64,000 nt of DNA from Solea solea (taxonomy: Eukaryota; Chordata; Actinopteri; Pleuronectiformes; Soleidae), in contig NC_081139.1 of assembly GCF_958295425.1 (NCBI RefSeq), forward strand, positions 18,702,388-18,766,387, in the 5' to 3' direction. The position numbers were made by a program, and so were the translations under genes. Below the pieces are notes generated by a model that worked only from the letters and a program-made list of their open reading frames with translations, was not told the origin of the DNA and did not search any database. Positions 39,301 through 54,300 of this stretch are shown here, piece after piece (position 1 is the first letter of the stretch; each line of letters begins with the position of its first letter).

Positions 39301-42300
39301 TCCTGTTTAAAATGGCCAACTTCCTGTTCGTCTCCGTAAACGTGTTCAGGGAAGTTCCCTTGTCTTACATATCAAGTTTTGTTCAGATCGGACAATGTAA
39401 GACTTTACTTCCTGTTTCGGGCGTTCCACTTCCTGTAGGGAGGTGACCTTTTACGGACATGTTGAGGAAGGGTCTGGGGTCCCACATACTAAGTTTCAAG
39501 TGGATACAACAATCCCTGTTGGAGCAGCATCAAAAACTATAAATGTAATTCTGTCTGCTGTCACCAGGGGGCGCTGTATTTGAAAATGAATATTTTCATA
39601 TAGACGTGTTCAGGGCCGGACTGTCATCAATCCTTGCAAGTTTGGTTCAGATCGGACCAGGATTGGCAAAGTTGTAACAGTTAGTTTTTTTAGAATTTTC
39701 TACCACCACCCGGAGGCGCTGTTTTCAAAATGTACCGTTTCAGCAACATAGTCGTCTTCAGCAACTAACCATCATCAACTATAGCAAGTTTGGTTGGGAT
39801 CAGACCTTCCATCGCGAAGTTATAAGAGTTTCATTGTCTGTTATGAAAAATTATTATTATCTCCAATTTTGGCACCCCCTATCTCGTACGCCATACAATA
39901 TTTTAAAAAGCTTTTGATAACTTTTGATGCTCAACTCGTCCACATTGATCTCACCAAGTTTGAAGGTGATCGCACAAAAGCTCTAGGAGGAGATAATTGA
40001 AATACAAGCTGTCATATTGTCTACTGTCACCAGGGGGCGCTGTTTTCGAAATTTAATATTTTCATATAGACGTCTTTAGGGCCGGACTATCATCAATCCT
40101 AGCAAGTTTGGTTCAGATCGGACCAGGATTCACGAAGTTGTAGCAGTTTGATTTTTTGTCCCAAAAATCCGACTTTGCGTCGTTGCCATGGCAACACCGT
40201 TAAACGATTTGTCGTCATATTGATCACACATCATCTACCATGTGTTTTGACTGTTGTCACCAATTTTGAGTGCGGTACGATTATCTGTGTAAAAGTTATT
40301 CCCGAAATCGTAAAAAAACTTTTTTTTTGTGTATTTTCTTTCACCACAAGGAGGCCCTGTTTTCAAACTTCACCGTTTTTTCATAGATGTCTTCAGCCAT
40401 GGCCCATCATCAATGGTAGCAAGTTTGGTTCGGATCGGACCTTCCATCGCAAAGTTATAAGAGTTTTTTTTTTCTGATGCGAAACATCAGAATCATCACG
40501 AACTTTGCCGCCCCCTATCTCGTGCGCCGTGCGACATTTGAAAAAACTTTTGATACCGTGAGCTCCTCAACAGGTCCACAGGGACCTCACCAAGTTTGAA
40601 GGTGATCGCACGAAAACTCTAGGAGGAGTTAGTTCAAATACCATTGCTGCGAATTCGCCAAAATCGCCAAAAAATCGCCAATCAACCCAAGATGGCGGAT
40701 TTCCTGTTGGGTTTGGATCATGGTCATAATGTAATTTTTTCTTCATCCTGACCCACTACACATGTGTACCGATTTTCGTGCATGTGCGATAATTGTGTTG
40801 GTCATGGTGAATTTTGACAGGTCGCTTCGCACGTTTTGGCCCCTCCCACATTCAATTTTTGACGCACATTCCCCGAACCTTTTTCAGACGTAAATTTACA
40901 CCAGGATTGATGCGGTCACAAAAATCTGTGAGTTTTGGGGTATGGGAAAGGCCTCAAAAACGCGATTTACTTTAAGGAATAATAAGAATAACTAGTACCG
41001 CGCGCGGTTCTGAACGGGTTCGAGCCGACCCACGCGGGTCGCCGTGTGCCACGGCTCCCCGCGTGCCTCGCGCTCTCACCCGTTCATTCACCGCGCGCGG
41101 TACTAGTTATTTTCAGTACTAGTTATTTTCAGCGGCGTCCCCGCGCATGTCGATCCAAATTTCGGGGGGGATCGGGCAACGTATGGCAAAGTTATAGGGC
41201 ACTTCCTGTTTAAAATGGCCGACTTCCTGTTCGGTCAAATGCGCGTCCGTAAACTTGTTCAGGGAAGTTCCCTTGTCTTACATATCAAGTTTTGTTTAGA
41301 TCAGACAATCTTAGAGGTTACTTCCTGTTTCTGGCATTCCACTTCCTGTTGGGAGGTCATCTTTTGCAGACATGCTCAGAACAGGTCCCTGGTGTCACAT
41401 ATAAGGTTTCGTGCAAATCGGACAACGTACGGCAAAGTTAGAGGGCACTTCCTGTTTAAAATGGCCAACTTCCTGTTCGTCTCTGGAAACATGTTCAGGG
41501 AAGGTCCTGTAACTCACATATCTAGTTTTGTGTCAATCGGACAATGTAAGACTTTACTTCCTGTTTCGGGCGTTCCACTTCCTGTAGGGAGGTGACCTTT
41601 TACGGACATGCTCAGGACAGGTCCCTGGTGTCACATATAAGGTTTTGTGCAGATCGGACAATGTACGGCAAAGTTAGAAGGCACTTCCTGTTTAAAATGG
41701 CCGACTTCCTGTTCGGTCAACGGCGTCTCCGTAAACATGTTCAGGGAAGGTCCGGTAACTCACATATCTAGTTTCGTGTCAATCGGACAATGTAAGACTT
41801 TACTTCCTGTTTCGGGCGTTCCACTTCCTGTAGGGAGGTGACCTTTTACGGACATGTTGAGGAAGGGTCTGGGGTCCCACATACTAAGTTTCAAGTGGAT
41901 ACAACAATCCCTGTTGGAGCAGCATCAAAAACTATAAATGTAATTCTGTCTGCTGTCACCAGGGGGCGCTGTATTTGAAAATGAATATTTTCATATAGAC
42001 GTGTTCAGGGCCGGACTGTCATCAATCCTTGCAAGTTTGGTTCAGATCGGACCAGGATTGGCAAAGTTGTAACAGTTTGTTTTTTTAGAATTTTCTACCA
42101 CCACCAGGAGGTGCTGTTTTCAAAATGTACCGTTTCAGCAACATAGTCGTCTTCAGCAACTAACCAGCATCAACTATAGCAAGTTTGGTTGGGATCAGAC
42201 CTTCCATCGCGAAGTTATAAGAGTTTCATTGTCTGTTATGAAAAATTATTATTATCTCTAATTTTGGCGCCCCCTATCTCGTACGCCATACAATATTTTA

Positions 42301-45300
42301 AAAAGGTTTTGATAACTTTTGATGCTCAACTCGTCCACATTGATCTCACCAAGTTTGAAGGTGATCGCACAAAAGCTCTAGGAGGAGATAATTGAAATAC
42401 AAGCTGTCATATTGTCTACTGTCACCAGGGGGCGCTGTTTTCGAAATTTAATATTTTCATATAGACGTCTTTAGGGCCGGACTATCATCAATCCTAGCAA
42501 GTTTGGTTCAGATCGGACCAGGATTCACGAAGTTGTAGCAGTTTGATTTTTTGTCCCAAAAATCCGACTTTGCGTCGTTGCCATGGCAACACCGTTAAAC
42601 GATTTGTCGTCATATTGATCACGCATCATCTACCATGTGTTTTGACTGTTGTCAGCAATTTTGAGTGCGGTACGATTATCTGTGTAAAAGTTATTCCCGA
42701 AATCGTAAAAAAACTTTTTTTTTGTGTATTTTCTTTCACCACAAGGAGGCGCTGTTTTCAAACTTCACCGTTTTTTCATAGACGTCTTCAGCCATGGCCC
42801 ATCATCAATGGTAGCAAGTTTGGTTCGGATCGGACCTTCCATCGCAAAGTTATAAGAGTTTTGTTTTTCTGATGCGAAACATCAGAATCATCACGAACTT
42901 TGCCGCCCCCTATCTCGTGCGCCGTGCGACATTTGAAAAAACTTTTGATACCGTGAGCTCCTCAACTGGTCCACAGGGACCTCACCAAGTTTGAAGGTGA
43001 TCGCACGAAAACTCTAGGAGGAGTTAGTTCAAATACCATTGCTGCGAATTCGCCAAAATCGCCAAAAAATCGCCAATCAACCCAAGATGGCGGATTTCCT
43101 GTTGGGTTTGGATCATGGTCATAATGTAATTTTTTCTTCATCTTGACCCACTACACATGTGTACCGAATTTCGTGCATGTGCGATATTTGTGTTGGTCAT
43201 GGTGAATTTGGACAGGTGGCGCCGCACTTATTGGCCCCTCCCACATTCAATTTTCGACGCACATTCCCCGAACCTTTTTCAGACGTAAATTTACACCAGG
43301 ATTGATGCGGTCACAAAAATTGGTGAGTTTTGGGGTATGGGAAAGGCCTCAAAAAGGCAATTCATTTGGGGGAATAATAAGAATAATAATAACTAGTACT
43401 GAAAATAACTAGTACCGCGCGCGGTTCTGAACGGGTTCGAGCCGACACACGCGGGTCGCCGTGTGCCACGGCTCCCCGCGTGCCTCGTGCTCTCACCCGT
43501 TCATTCACCGCGCGCGGGTACTAGTTATTTTCAGTACTAGTTATTTTCAGCAGCGTCCCCACGCATGTCGATCCAAATTTCGGGGGGGATCGGGCAACGT
43601 ATGGCAAAGTTATAGGGCACTTCCTGTTTAAAATGGCAGACTTCCTGTTCGGTCAAGTGCGTGTCCGTAAACGTGTTCAGGGAACTTCCCTTGGCTTACA
43701 TATCAAGTTTTGTGCAGATCGGATAATCTTAGAGTTTACTTCCTGTTTCGGACATTCCACTTCCTGTTAGGAGGTCATCTCTTGCAGACATGCTCAGGAC
43801 AGGTCCCTGGTGTCACATAAAATGTTTTGTGCAAATCGGACAACGTACGGCAAAGTTAGAGGGCACTTCCTGTTTAAAATGGCCGACTTCCTGTTTGTCT
43901 CCGGCAACATGTTCAGGGAAGGTCCCGTAACTCACATATCTAGTTTCGTGTCAATCGGACAATGTAAGACTTTACTTCCTGTTTCGGGCGTTCCACTTCC
44001 TGTAGGGAGGTGACCTTTTACGGACATGCTCAGGACAGGTCCCTGGTGTCACATATAAGGTTTTGTGCAGATCGGACAACGTACGGCAAAGTTAGAGGGC
44101 ACTTCCTGTTTAAAATGGCCGACTTCCTGTTCGGTCAACGGCGTCTCCGTAAACATGTTCAGGGAAGGTCCAGTAACTCACATATCTAGTTTCGTGTCAA
44201 TCGGACAATGTAAGACTTTACTTCCTGTTTCGGGCGTTCCACTTCCTGTAGGGAGGTGACCTTTTACGGACATGTTCAGGAAGGGTCTGGGGTCCCACAT
44301 ACTAAGTTTCAAGTGGATACAACAATCCCTGTTGGAGCAGCATCAAAAACTATAAATGTAATTCTGTCTGCTGTCACCAGGGGGCGCTGTATTTGAAAAT
44401 GAATATTTTCATATAGACGTGTTCAGGGCCGGACTGTCATCAATCCTTGCAAGTTTGGTTCAGATCGGACCAGGATTGGCAAAGTTGTAACAGTTTGTTT
44501 TTTTAGAATTTTCTACCACCACCAGGAGGTGCTATTTTCAAAATGTACCGTTTCAGCAACACGGTCGTCTTCAGCAACTAACCATCATCAACTATAGCAA
44601 GTTTGGTTGGGATCAGATCTTCCATCGCGAAGTTATAAGAGTTTCATTGTCTGTTGTGAAAAATTATTATTATCTCCAATTTTGGCGCCCCCTATCTCCT
44701 ACGCCATACAATATTTTAAAAAGCTTTTGATAACTTTTGATGCTCAACTCGTCCACATTGATCTCACCAAGTTTGAAGGTGATCGCACAAAAGCTCTAGG
44801 AGGAGATAATTGAAATACCAGCTGTCATATTGTCTACTGTCACCAGGGGGCGCTGTTTTCGAAATTTAATATTTTCATATAGACGTCTTTAGGGCCGAAC
44901 TATCATCAATCCTAGCAAGTTTGGTTCAGATCGGACCAGGATTCGCGCAGTTGTAGCAGTTTGATTTTTTGTCCCAAAAATCCGACTTTGCGTCGTTGCC
45001 ATGGCAACACCGTTAAACGATTTGTTGTCATATTGATCACGCATCATCTACCATGTGTTTTGACTGTTGTCACCAATTTTGAGTGCGGTACGATTATCTG
45101 TGTAAAAGTTATTCCCGAAATCGTAAAAAAACTTTTTTTTTGTGTATTTTCTTTCACCACAAGGAGGCGCTGTATTCAAACTTCACCGTTTTTTCATAGA
45201 CGTCTTCAGCCATGGCCCATCATCAATCATAGCAAGTTTGGTTCGGATCGGACCTTCCATCGCAAAGTTATAAGAGTTTTGTTTTTCTGATGCGAAACAT

Positions 45301-48300
45301 CAGAATCATCACGAACTTTGCCGCCCCCTATCTTGTGCGCCGTGCGACATTTGAAAAAACTTTTGATACCGTGAGCTCCTCAACTGGTCCACAGGGACCT
45401 CACCAAGTTTGAAGGTGATCGCACGAAAACTCTAAGAGGAGTTAGTTCAAATACCATTGCTGCGAATTCGCCAAAATCGCCAAAAAATCGCCAATCAACC
45501 CAAGATGGCGGACTTCCTGTAGGTTTCACGGGAAAGTCGTCATCGACTTTTTTGACCGTCCCCACCTAATGAACGTGTGTACCAAGTTTCGTTCACGTAC
45601 GTTAAACCCGACATGAGTTGACCTAATAGAAGTTTTTTGCGTGACTTTTTAGCCCCTCCCACCTCCAATTTTCCACGCATTTTCCCCGAACGACTTTCAG
45701 ACGTAAATTTACACCAGGATTGATGCGGTCACAAAAATCTGTGAGTTTTGGGGTATGGGAAAGGCCTCAAAAATGCGATTTACTTTTAGGAATAATAATA
45801 ATAATAATAAAAATAACTAGTACCGCGCGCGGTTCTGAACGGGTTCGAGCCGACCCACGCGGGTCGCCGTGTGCCACGGCTCCCCGCGTGCCTCGCGCTC
45901 TCACCCGTTCATTCACCGCGCGCGGTACTAGTTATTTTCAGTACTAGTTATTTTCAGTACTAGTTATTTTCAGCGGCGTCCCCGCGCATGTCGATCCAAA
46001 TTTCGGGGGGGATCGGGCAACGTATGGCAAAGTTATAGGGCACTTCCTGTTTAAAATGGCCGACTTCCTGTTCGGTCAAATGCGCGTCCGTAAACTTGTT
46101 CAGGGAAGTTCCCTTGTCTTACATATCAAGTTTTGTTTAGATCAGACAATCTTAGAGGTTACTTCCTGTTTCTGGCATTCCACTTCCTGTTGGGAGGTCA
46201 TCTTTTGCAGACATGCTCAGGACAGGTCCCTTGTGTCACATATAAGGTTTTGTGCAAATCGGACAACATACGGCAAAGTTAGAGGGCACTTCCTGTTAAA
46301 AATGGCCAACTTCCTGTTCGTCTGTGGAAACATGTTCAGGGAAGGTCCTGTAACTCACATATCTAGTTTTGTGTCAATCGGACAATGTAAGACTTTACTT
46401 CCTGTTACGGGTGTTCCACTTCCTGTAGGGAGGTGACCTTTTACAGACATGCTCAGGACAGGTCCCTGGTGTCACATATAAGGTTTTGTGCAAATCGGAC
46501 AATGTACGGCAAAGTTAGAGGGCACTTCCTGTTTAAAATGGCCGACTTCCTGTTCGTCTCCGGAAACATGTTCAGGGAAGGTCCCGTAACTCACATATCC
46601 AGTTTCGTGTCAATCGGACAATGTAAGACTTTACTTCCTGTTTCGGGCGTTCCACTTCCTGTAGGGAGGTGACCTTTTACGGACATGTTGAGGAAGGGTC
46701 TGGGGTCCCACATACTAAGTTTCAAGTGGATACAACAATCCCTGTTGGAGCAGCTTCAAAAACTATAAATGTAATTCTGTCTGCTGTCACCAGGGGGCGC
46801 TGTATTTGAAAATGAATATTTTCATATAGACGTGTTCAGGGCCGGACTGTCATCAATCCTTGCAAGTTTGGTTCAGATCGGACCAGGATTGGCAAAGTTG
46901 TAACAGTTTGTTTTTTTAGAATTTTCTACCACCACCAGGAGGCGCTGTTTTCAAAATGTACCGTTTCAGCAACATAGTCGTCTTCAGGAACTAACCATCA
47001 TCAACTATAGCAAGTTTGGTTGGGATCAGACCTTCCATCGCGAAGTTATAAGAGTTTCATTGTCTGTTATGAAAAATTATTATTATCTCCAATTTTGGCG
47101 CCCCCTATCTCGTACGCCATACAATATTTTAAAAAGCTTTTGATAACTTTTGATGCTCAACTCGTCCACATTGATCTCAGCAAGTTTGAAGGTGATCGCA
47201 CAAAAGCTCTAGGAGGAGATAATTGAAATACAAGCTGTCATATTGTCTGCTGTCACCAGGGGGCGCTGTTTTCGAAATTTAATATTTTCATATAGACGTC
47301 TTTAGGGCCGGACTATCATCAATCCTAGCAAGTTTGGTTCAGATCGGACCAGGATTCACGAAGTTGTAGCAGTTTGATTTTTTGTCCCAAAAATCCTACT
47401 TTGCGACGTTGCCATGGCAACACCGTTAAACGATTTGTCGTCATATTGATCACGCATCATCTACCATGTGTTTTGACTGTTGTCACCAATTTTGAGTGCG
47501 GTACCATTATCTGTGTAAAAGTTATTCCCGAAATTGTAAAAAAACTTTTTTTTTGTGTATTTTCTTTCACCACAAGGAGGCGCTGTTTTCAAACTTCACC
47601 GTTTTTTCATAGACTTCTTCAGCCATGGCCCATCATCAATGGTAGCAAGTTTGGTTCGGATCGGACCTTCCATCGCAAAGTTATAAGAGTTTTGTTTTTC
47701 TGATGCGAAACATCAGAATCATCACGAACTTTGCCGCCCCCTATCTCGTGCGCCATGCGACATTTGAAAAAACTTTTGATACCGTGAGCTCCTCAACTGG
47801 TCCACAGGGACCTCACCAAGTTTGAAGGTGATCGCACGAAAACTCTAGGAGGAGTTAGTTCAAATACCATTGCTGCGAATTCGCCAAAATCGCCAAAAAA
47901 TCGCCAATCAACCCAAGATGGCGGATTTCCTGTTGGGTTTGGATCATGGTCATAATGTAATTTTTTCTTCATCCTGACCCACTACACATGTGTACCGAAT
48001 TTCGGGCATGTGCAATAATTGTGTTGGTCATGGTGAATTTGGACAGGTGGCGCCGCACTTATTGGCCCCTCCCACATTCAATTTTTGGCGCACATTCCCC
48101 GAACCTTTTTCAGACGTAAATTTACACCACGATTGATGCGGTCACAAAAATCTGTGAGTTTTGGGGTATGGGAAAGGCCTCAAAAAGGCGATTTACTTTA
48201 AGGAATAATAAGAATAATAATAATAATAATAATAATCCTTCCAGTTTCAATAGGTTTCTTGCAACCTTGTTGCTCGAACCCTAATAATAATAATCTTTTG

Positions 48301-51300
48301 CATTTCAATAGGGTTCTTGCAACCTTGTTGCTCGAACCCTAATAATAATAAAAATAACTAGTACTGAAAATAACTAGTACTGAAAATAACTAGTACCGCG
48401 CGCGGTTCTGAACGGGTTCGAGCCGACCCACGCGGGTCGCCGTGTGCCACGGCTCCCCGCGTGCCTCGCGCTCTCACCCGTTCATTCACCGCGCGCGGTA
48501 CTAGTTATTTTCAGTACTAGTTATTTTCAGTACTAGTTATTTTCAGTACTAGTTATTTTCAGTACTAGTTATTTTCAGCGGCGTCCCCGCGCATGTCGTT
48601 CCAAATTTTGAGGGGGATCGGGCAATGTATGGCAAAGTTATAGGGCACTTCCTGTTTAAAATGGCAGACTCCCTGTTCGGTCAAGTGCGTGTCCGTAAAC
48701 GTGTTCAGGGAACTTCCCTTGTCTTACATATCAAGTTTTGTGCAGATCGGACAATCTTAGAGTTTACTTCCTGTTTCGGGCATTCCACTTCCTGTTGGGA
48801 GGTCATCTTTTGCAGACATGCTCAGGACAGGTCCCTGGTGTCACATATAAGGTTTCGTGCAAATCGGACAACGTACGGCAAAGTTAGAGGGCACTTCCTG
48901 TTTAAAATGGCCAACTTCCTGTTAGTCTCTGGAAACATGTTCAGGGAAGGTCCCATAACTCACATATCTAGTTTTGTGTCAATCGGACAATGTAAGACTT
49001 TACTTCCTGTTTCGGGCGTTCCACTTCCTGTAGGGAGGTGACCTTTTACGGACATGCTCAGGACAGGTCCCTGGTGTCACATATAAGGTTTTGTGCAGAT
49101 CGGACAATGTACGGCAAAGTTAGAAGGCACTTCCTGTTTAAAATGGCCGACTTCCTGTTCGGTCAACGGCGTCTCCGTAAACATATTCAGGGAAGGTCCC
49201 GTAACTCACATATCTAGTTTCGTGTCAATCGGACAATGTAAGACTTTACTTCCTGTTTCGGGCGTTCTACTTCCTGTAGGGAGGTGACCTTTTACGGACA
49301 TGTTGAGGAAGGGTCTGGGGTCCCACATACTAAGTTTCAAGTGGATACAACAATCCCTGTTGGAGCAGCATCAAAAACTATAAATGTAATTCTGTCTGCT
49401 GTCACCAGGGGGCGCTGTATTTGAAAATGAATATTTTCATATAGACGTGTTCAGGGCCGGACTGTCATCAATCCTTGCAAGTTTGGTTCAGATCGGACCA
49501 GGATTGGCAAAGTTGTAACAGTTTATTTTTTTAGAATTTTCTACCACCACCAGGAGGCGCTGTTTTCAAAATGTACCGTTTCAGCTATACAGTCGATTTC
49601 AGCAACTAACCATCATCAACTATAGCAAGTTTGGTTGGGATCAGACCTTCCATCGCGAAGTTATAAGAGTTTCATTGTCTGTTATGAAAAATTATTATTA
49701 TCTCCAATTTTGGCGCCCCCTATCTCGTACGCCATACAATATTTTAAAAAGCTTTTGATAACTTTTGATGCTCAACTCGTCCACATTGATCTCACCAAGT
49801 TTGAAGGTGATCGCACAAAAGCTCTAGGAGGAGATAATTGAAATACAAGCTGTCATATTGTCTGCTGTCACCAGGGGGCGCTGTTTTCGAAATTAAATAT
49901 TTTCATATAGACGTCTTTAGGGCCGGACTGTCATCAATCCTAGCAAGTTTGGTTCAGATCGGACCAGGATTCACGAAGTTGTAGCAGTTTGATTTTTTGT
50001 CCCAAAAATCCGACTTTGCGTCGTTGCCATGGCAACACCGTTAAACGATTTGTCATCATATTGATCATGCATCATCTACCATGTGTTTTGACTGTTGTCA
50101 CCAATTTTGAGTGCGGTACGATTATCTGTGTAAAAGTTATTCCCGAAATCGTAAAAAAACTTTTTTTTTGGTGTATTTTCTTTCACCACAAGGAGGCGCT
50201 GTTTTCAAACTTCACCGTTTTTTCATAGACGTCTTCAGCCATGGCCCATCATCAATGGTAGCAAGTTTGGTTCGGATCGGACCTTCCATCGCAAAGTTAT
50301 AAGAGTTTTTTTTTTCTGATGCGAAACATCAGAATCATCACGAACTTTGCCGCCCCCTATCTCGTGCGCCGTGCGACATTTGAAATTTTTTTTGATACCG
50401 TGAGCTCCTCAACTGGTCCACAGGGACCTCACCAAGTTTGAAGGTGATCGCACGAAAACTCTAGGAGGAGTTAGTTCAAATACCATTGCTGCAAATTCGC
50501 CAAAATCGCCAAAAAATCGCCAATCAACCCAAGATGGCGGATTTCCTGTTGGGTTTGGATCATGGTCATAATGTAATTTTTTCTTCATCCTGACCCACTA
50601 CACATGTGTACCAAATTTCGTGCATGTGCGATATTTGTGTTGGTCATGGTGAATTTAGACAGGTGGCGCCGCACTTATTGGCCCCTCCCACATTCAATTT
50701 TCGACGCACATTCCCCGAATCTTTTTCAGACGTAAATTTACACCAGGATTGATGCGGTCACAAAAATTGGTGAGTTTTGGGGTATGGGAAAGGCCTCAAA
50801 AAGGCAATTCATTTGGGGGAATAATAAGAATAATAATAATAAAAATAACTAGTACCGCGCGCGGTTCTGAACGGGTTCGAGCCGACCCACGCGGGTCGCC
50901 GTGTGCCACGGCTCCCCGCGTGCCTCGCGCTCTCACCCGTTCATTCACCGCGCGCGGTACTAGTTATTTTCAGTACTAGTTATTTTCAGTACTAGTTATT
51001 TTCAGCGGCGTCCCCGCACATGTCGATCCAAATTTCGGGGGGGATCGGCAACGTATGGCAAAGTTATAGGGCACTTCCTGTTTAAAATGGCCAACTTCCT
51101 GTTCGTCTCTGGAAACATGTTCAGGGAAGGTCCCGTAACTCACATATCTAGTTTTGTGTCAATCGGACAATGTAAGACTTTACTTCCTGTTTCGGGTGTT
51201 ACACTTCCTGTAGGGAGGTGACCTTTTACGGACATGCTCAGGACAGGTCCCTGGTGTCACATATAAGGTTTTGTGCAAATCGGACAACGTACGGCAAAGT

Positions 51301-54300
51301 TAGAGGGCACTTCCTGTTTAAAATGGCCGACTTCCTGTTCGTCTCCGTAAACATGTTCAGGGAAGGTCCCGTAGCTCACATATCTAGTTTTGTGTCAATC
51401 GGACAATGTAAGACTTTACTTCCTGTTTCGGGCGTTCCACTTCCTGTAGGGAGGTGACCTTTTACGGACATGCTCAGGACAGGTCCCTGGTGTCACATAT
51501 AAGGTTTTGTGCAGATCGGACAACGTACAGCAAAGTTAGAGGGCACTTCCTGTTTAAAATGGCCGACTTCCTGTTCAGTCAACGGCGTCTCCGGAAACAT
51601 GTTCAGGGAAGGTCCCGTAACTCACATATCCAGTTTCGTGTCAATCGGACAATGTAAGACTTTACTTCCTGTTTCGGGCGTTCCACTTCCTGTAGGGAGG
51701 TGACCTTTTACGGACATGCTCAGGACAGGTCCCTGGTGTCACATATAAGGTTTTGTGCAGATCGGACAACGTACGGCAAAGTTAGAGGGCACTTCCTGTT
51801 TAAAATGGCCGACTTCCTGTTCGGTCAACGGCGTCTCCGTAAACATGTTCAGGGAAGGTCCAGTAACTCACATATCTAGTTTCGTGTCAATCGGACAATG
51901 TAAGACTTTACTTCCTGTTTCGTGCGTTCCACTTCCTGTAGGGAGGTGACCTTTTACGGACATGCTCAGGACAGGTCCCTGGTGTCACATATAAGGTTTT
52001 GTGCAGATCGGACAACGTACGGCAAAGTTAGAGGGCACTTCCTGTTTAAAATGGCCGACTTCCTGTTCGGTCAACGGCGTCTCCGTAAACATGTTCAGGG
52101 AAGGTCCAGTAACTCACATATCTAGTTTCGTGTCAATCGGACAATGTAAGACTTTACTTCCTGTTTCGGGCGTTCCACTTCCTGTAGGGAGGTGACCTTT
52201 TACGGACATGTTGAGGAAGGGTCTGGGGTCCCACATACTAAGTTTCAAGTGGATACAACAATCCCTGTTGGAGCAGCATCAAAAACTATAAATGTAATTC
52301 TGTCTGCTGTCACTAGGTGGCGCTGTATTTGAAATTGAATATTTTCATATAGACGTGTTCAGGACCGGACTATCATCAATCCCAGCAAGTTTGGTTCAGA
52401 TCGGACCAGGATTAGCAAAGTTGTAACAGTTTGTTTTTTTAGAATTTTCTACCACCACCAGGAGGCGCTGTTTTCAAAATTTACCGTTTCAGCAACATAG
52501 TCGTCTTCAGCAACTAACCATCATCGACTATAGCAAGTTTGGTTGGGATCAGACCTTCCATCGCGAAGTGATAAGAGTTTCATTGTCTGTTATGAAAAAT
52601 TATTATTATCTCCAATTTTGGCGCCCCCTATCTCCTACGCCATACAATATTTTAAAAAGCTTTTGATAACTTTTGATGCTCAACTCGTCCACATTGATCT
52701 CACCAAGTTTGAAGGTGATCGCACAAAAGCTCTAGGAGGAGATAATTGAAATACAAGCTGTCATATTGTCTACTGTCACCAGGGGGCGCTGTTTTCGAAA
52801 TTGAATATTTTCATATAGATGTCTTTAGGGCCGGACTATCATCAATCCTAGCAATTTTGAGTCAGATCGGACCAGGATTCGCGAAGTTGTAGCAGTTTGA
52901 TTTTTTGTCCCAAAAATCCGACTTTCCGTCGTTGCCATGGCAACACCGTTAAACGATTTGTCGTCATATTGATCATGCATCATCTACCATGTGTTTTGAC
53001 TGTTGTCACCAATTTTGAGTGCGGTACGATTATCTGTGTAAAAGTTATTCCCGAAATTGTAAAAAAACTTTTTTTTGTGTATTTTCTTTCACCACAAGGA
53101 GGCGCTGTTTTCAAACTTCACCGTTTTTTCATAGACGTCTTCAGCCATGGCCCATCATCAATCATAGCAAGTTTGGTTCGGATCGGACCTTCCATCGCAA
53201 AGTTATAAGAGTTTTGTTTTTCTGATGCGAAACATCAGAATCATCACAAACTTTGCCGCCCCCTATCTCGTGCGCCGTGCGACATTTGAAAAAACTTTTG
53301 ATACCGTGAGCTCCTCAACTGGTCCACAGGGACCTCACCAAGTTTGAAGGTGATCGCACGAAAACTCTAGGAGGAGTTAGTTCAAATACCATTGCTGCGA
53401 ATTCGCCAAAATCGCCAAAAAATCGCCAATCAACCCAAGATGGCGGATTTCCTGTTGGGTTTGGATCATGGTCATAATGTAATTTTTTCTTCATCCCGAC
53501 CTTCTACACATGTGTACCGAATTTCGGGCATGTGCGATAATTGTGTTGGTCATGGTGAATTTGGACAGGTGGCGCCGCACTTATTGGCCCCTCCCACATT
53601 CAATTTTTGACGCACATTCCCCGAACCTTTTTCAGACGTAAATTTACACCACGATTGATGCAGTCACAAAAATCTGTGAGTTTTGGGGTATGGGAAAGGC
53701 CTCAAAAAGGCGATTTACTTTAAGGAATAATAAGAATAATAATAATAATGAAAATAACTAGTACTGAAAATAACTAGTACCGCGCGCGGTTCTGAACGGG
53801 TTCGAGCCGACCCACGCGGGTCGCCGTGTGCCACGGCTCCCCGCGTGCCTCGCGCTCTCACCCGTTCATTCACCGCGCGCGGTACTAGTTATTTTCAGTA
53901 CTAGTTATTTTCAGTAATAGTTATTTTAAGCGGCGTCCCCGCGCATGTCGTTCCAAATTTCGAGGGGGATCGGGTAACGTATGGCAAAGTTATAGGGCAC
54001 TTCCTGTTTAAAATGGCCAACTTCCTGTTCGTCTCTGGAAACATGTTCAGGGAAGGTCCCGTAACTCACATATCTAGTCTTGTGTCAATCGGACAATGTA
54101 AGACTTTACTTCCTGTTTCGGGCGTTCCACTTCCTGTAGGGAGGTGACCTTTTACGGACATGCTCAGGACAGGTCCCTTAACTCACATATAAGGTTTTGT
54201 GCAGATCGGACAACGTACGGCAAAGTTAGAGGGCACTTCCTGTTTAAAATGGCCGACTTCCTGTTCGGTCAACGGCGTCTCCGTAAACATGTTCAGGGAA

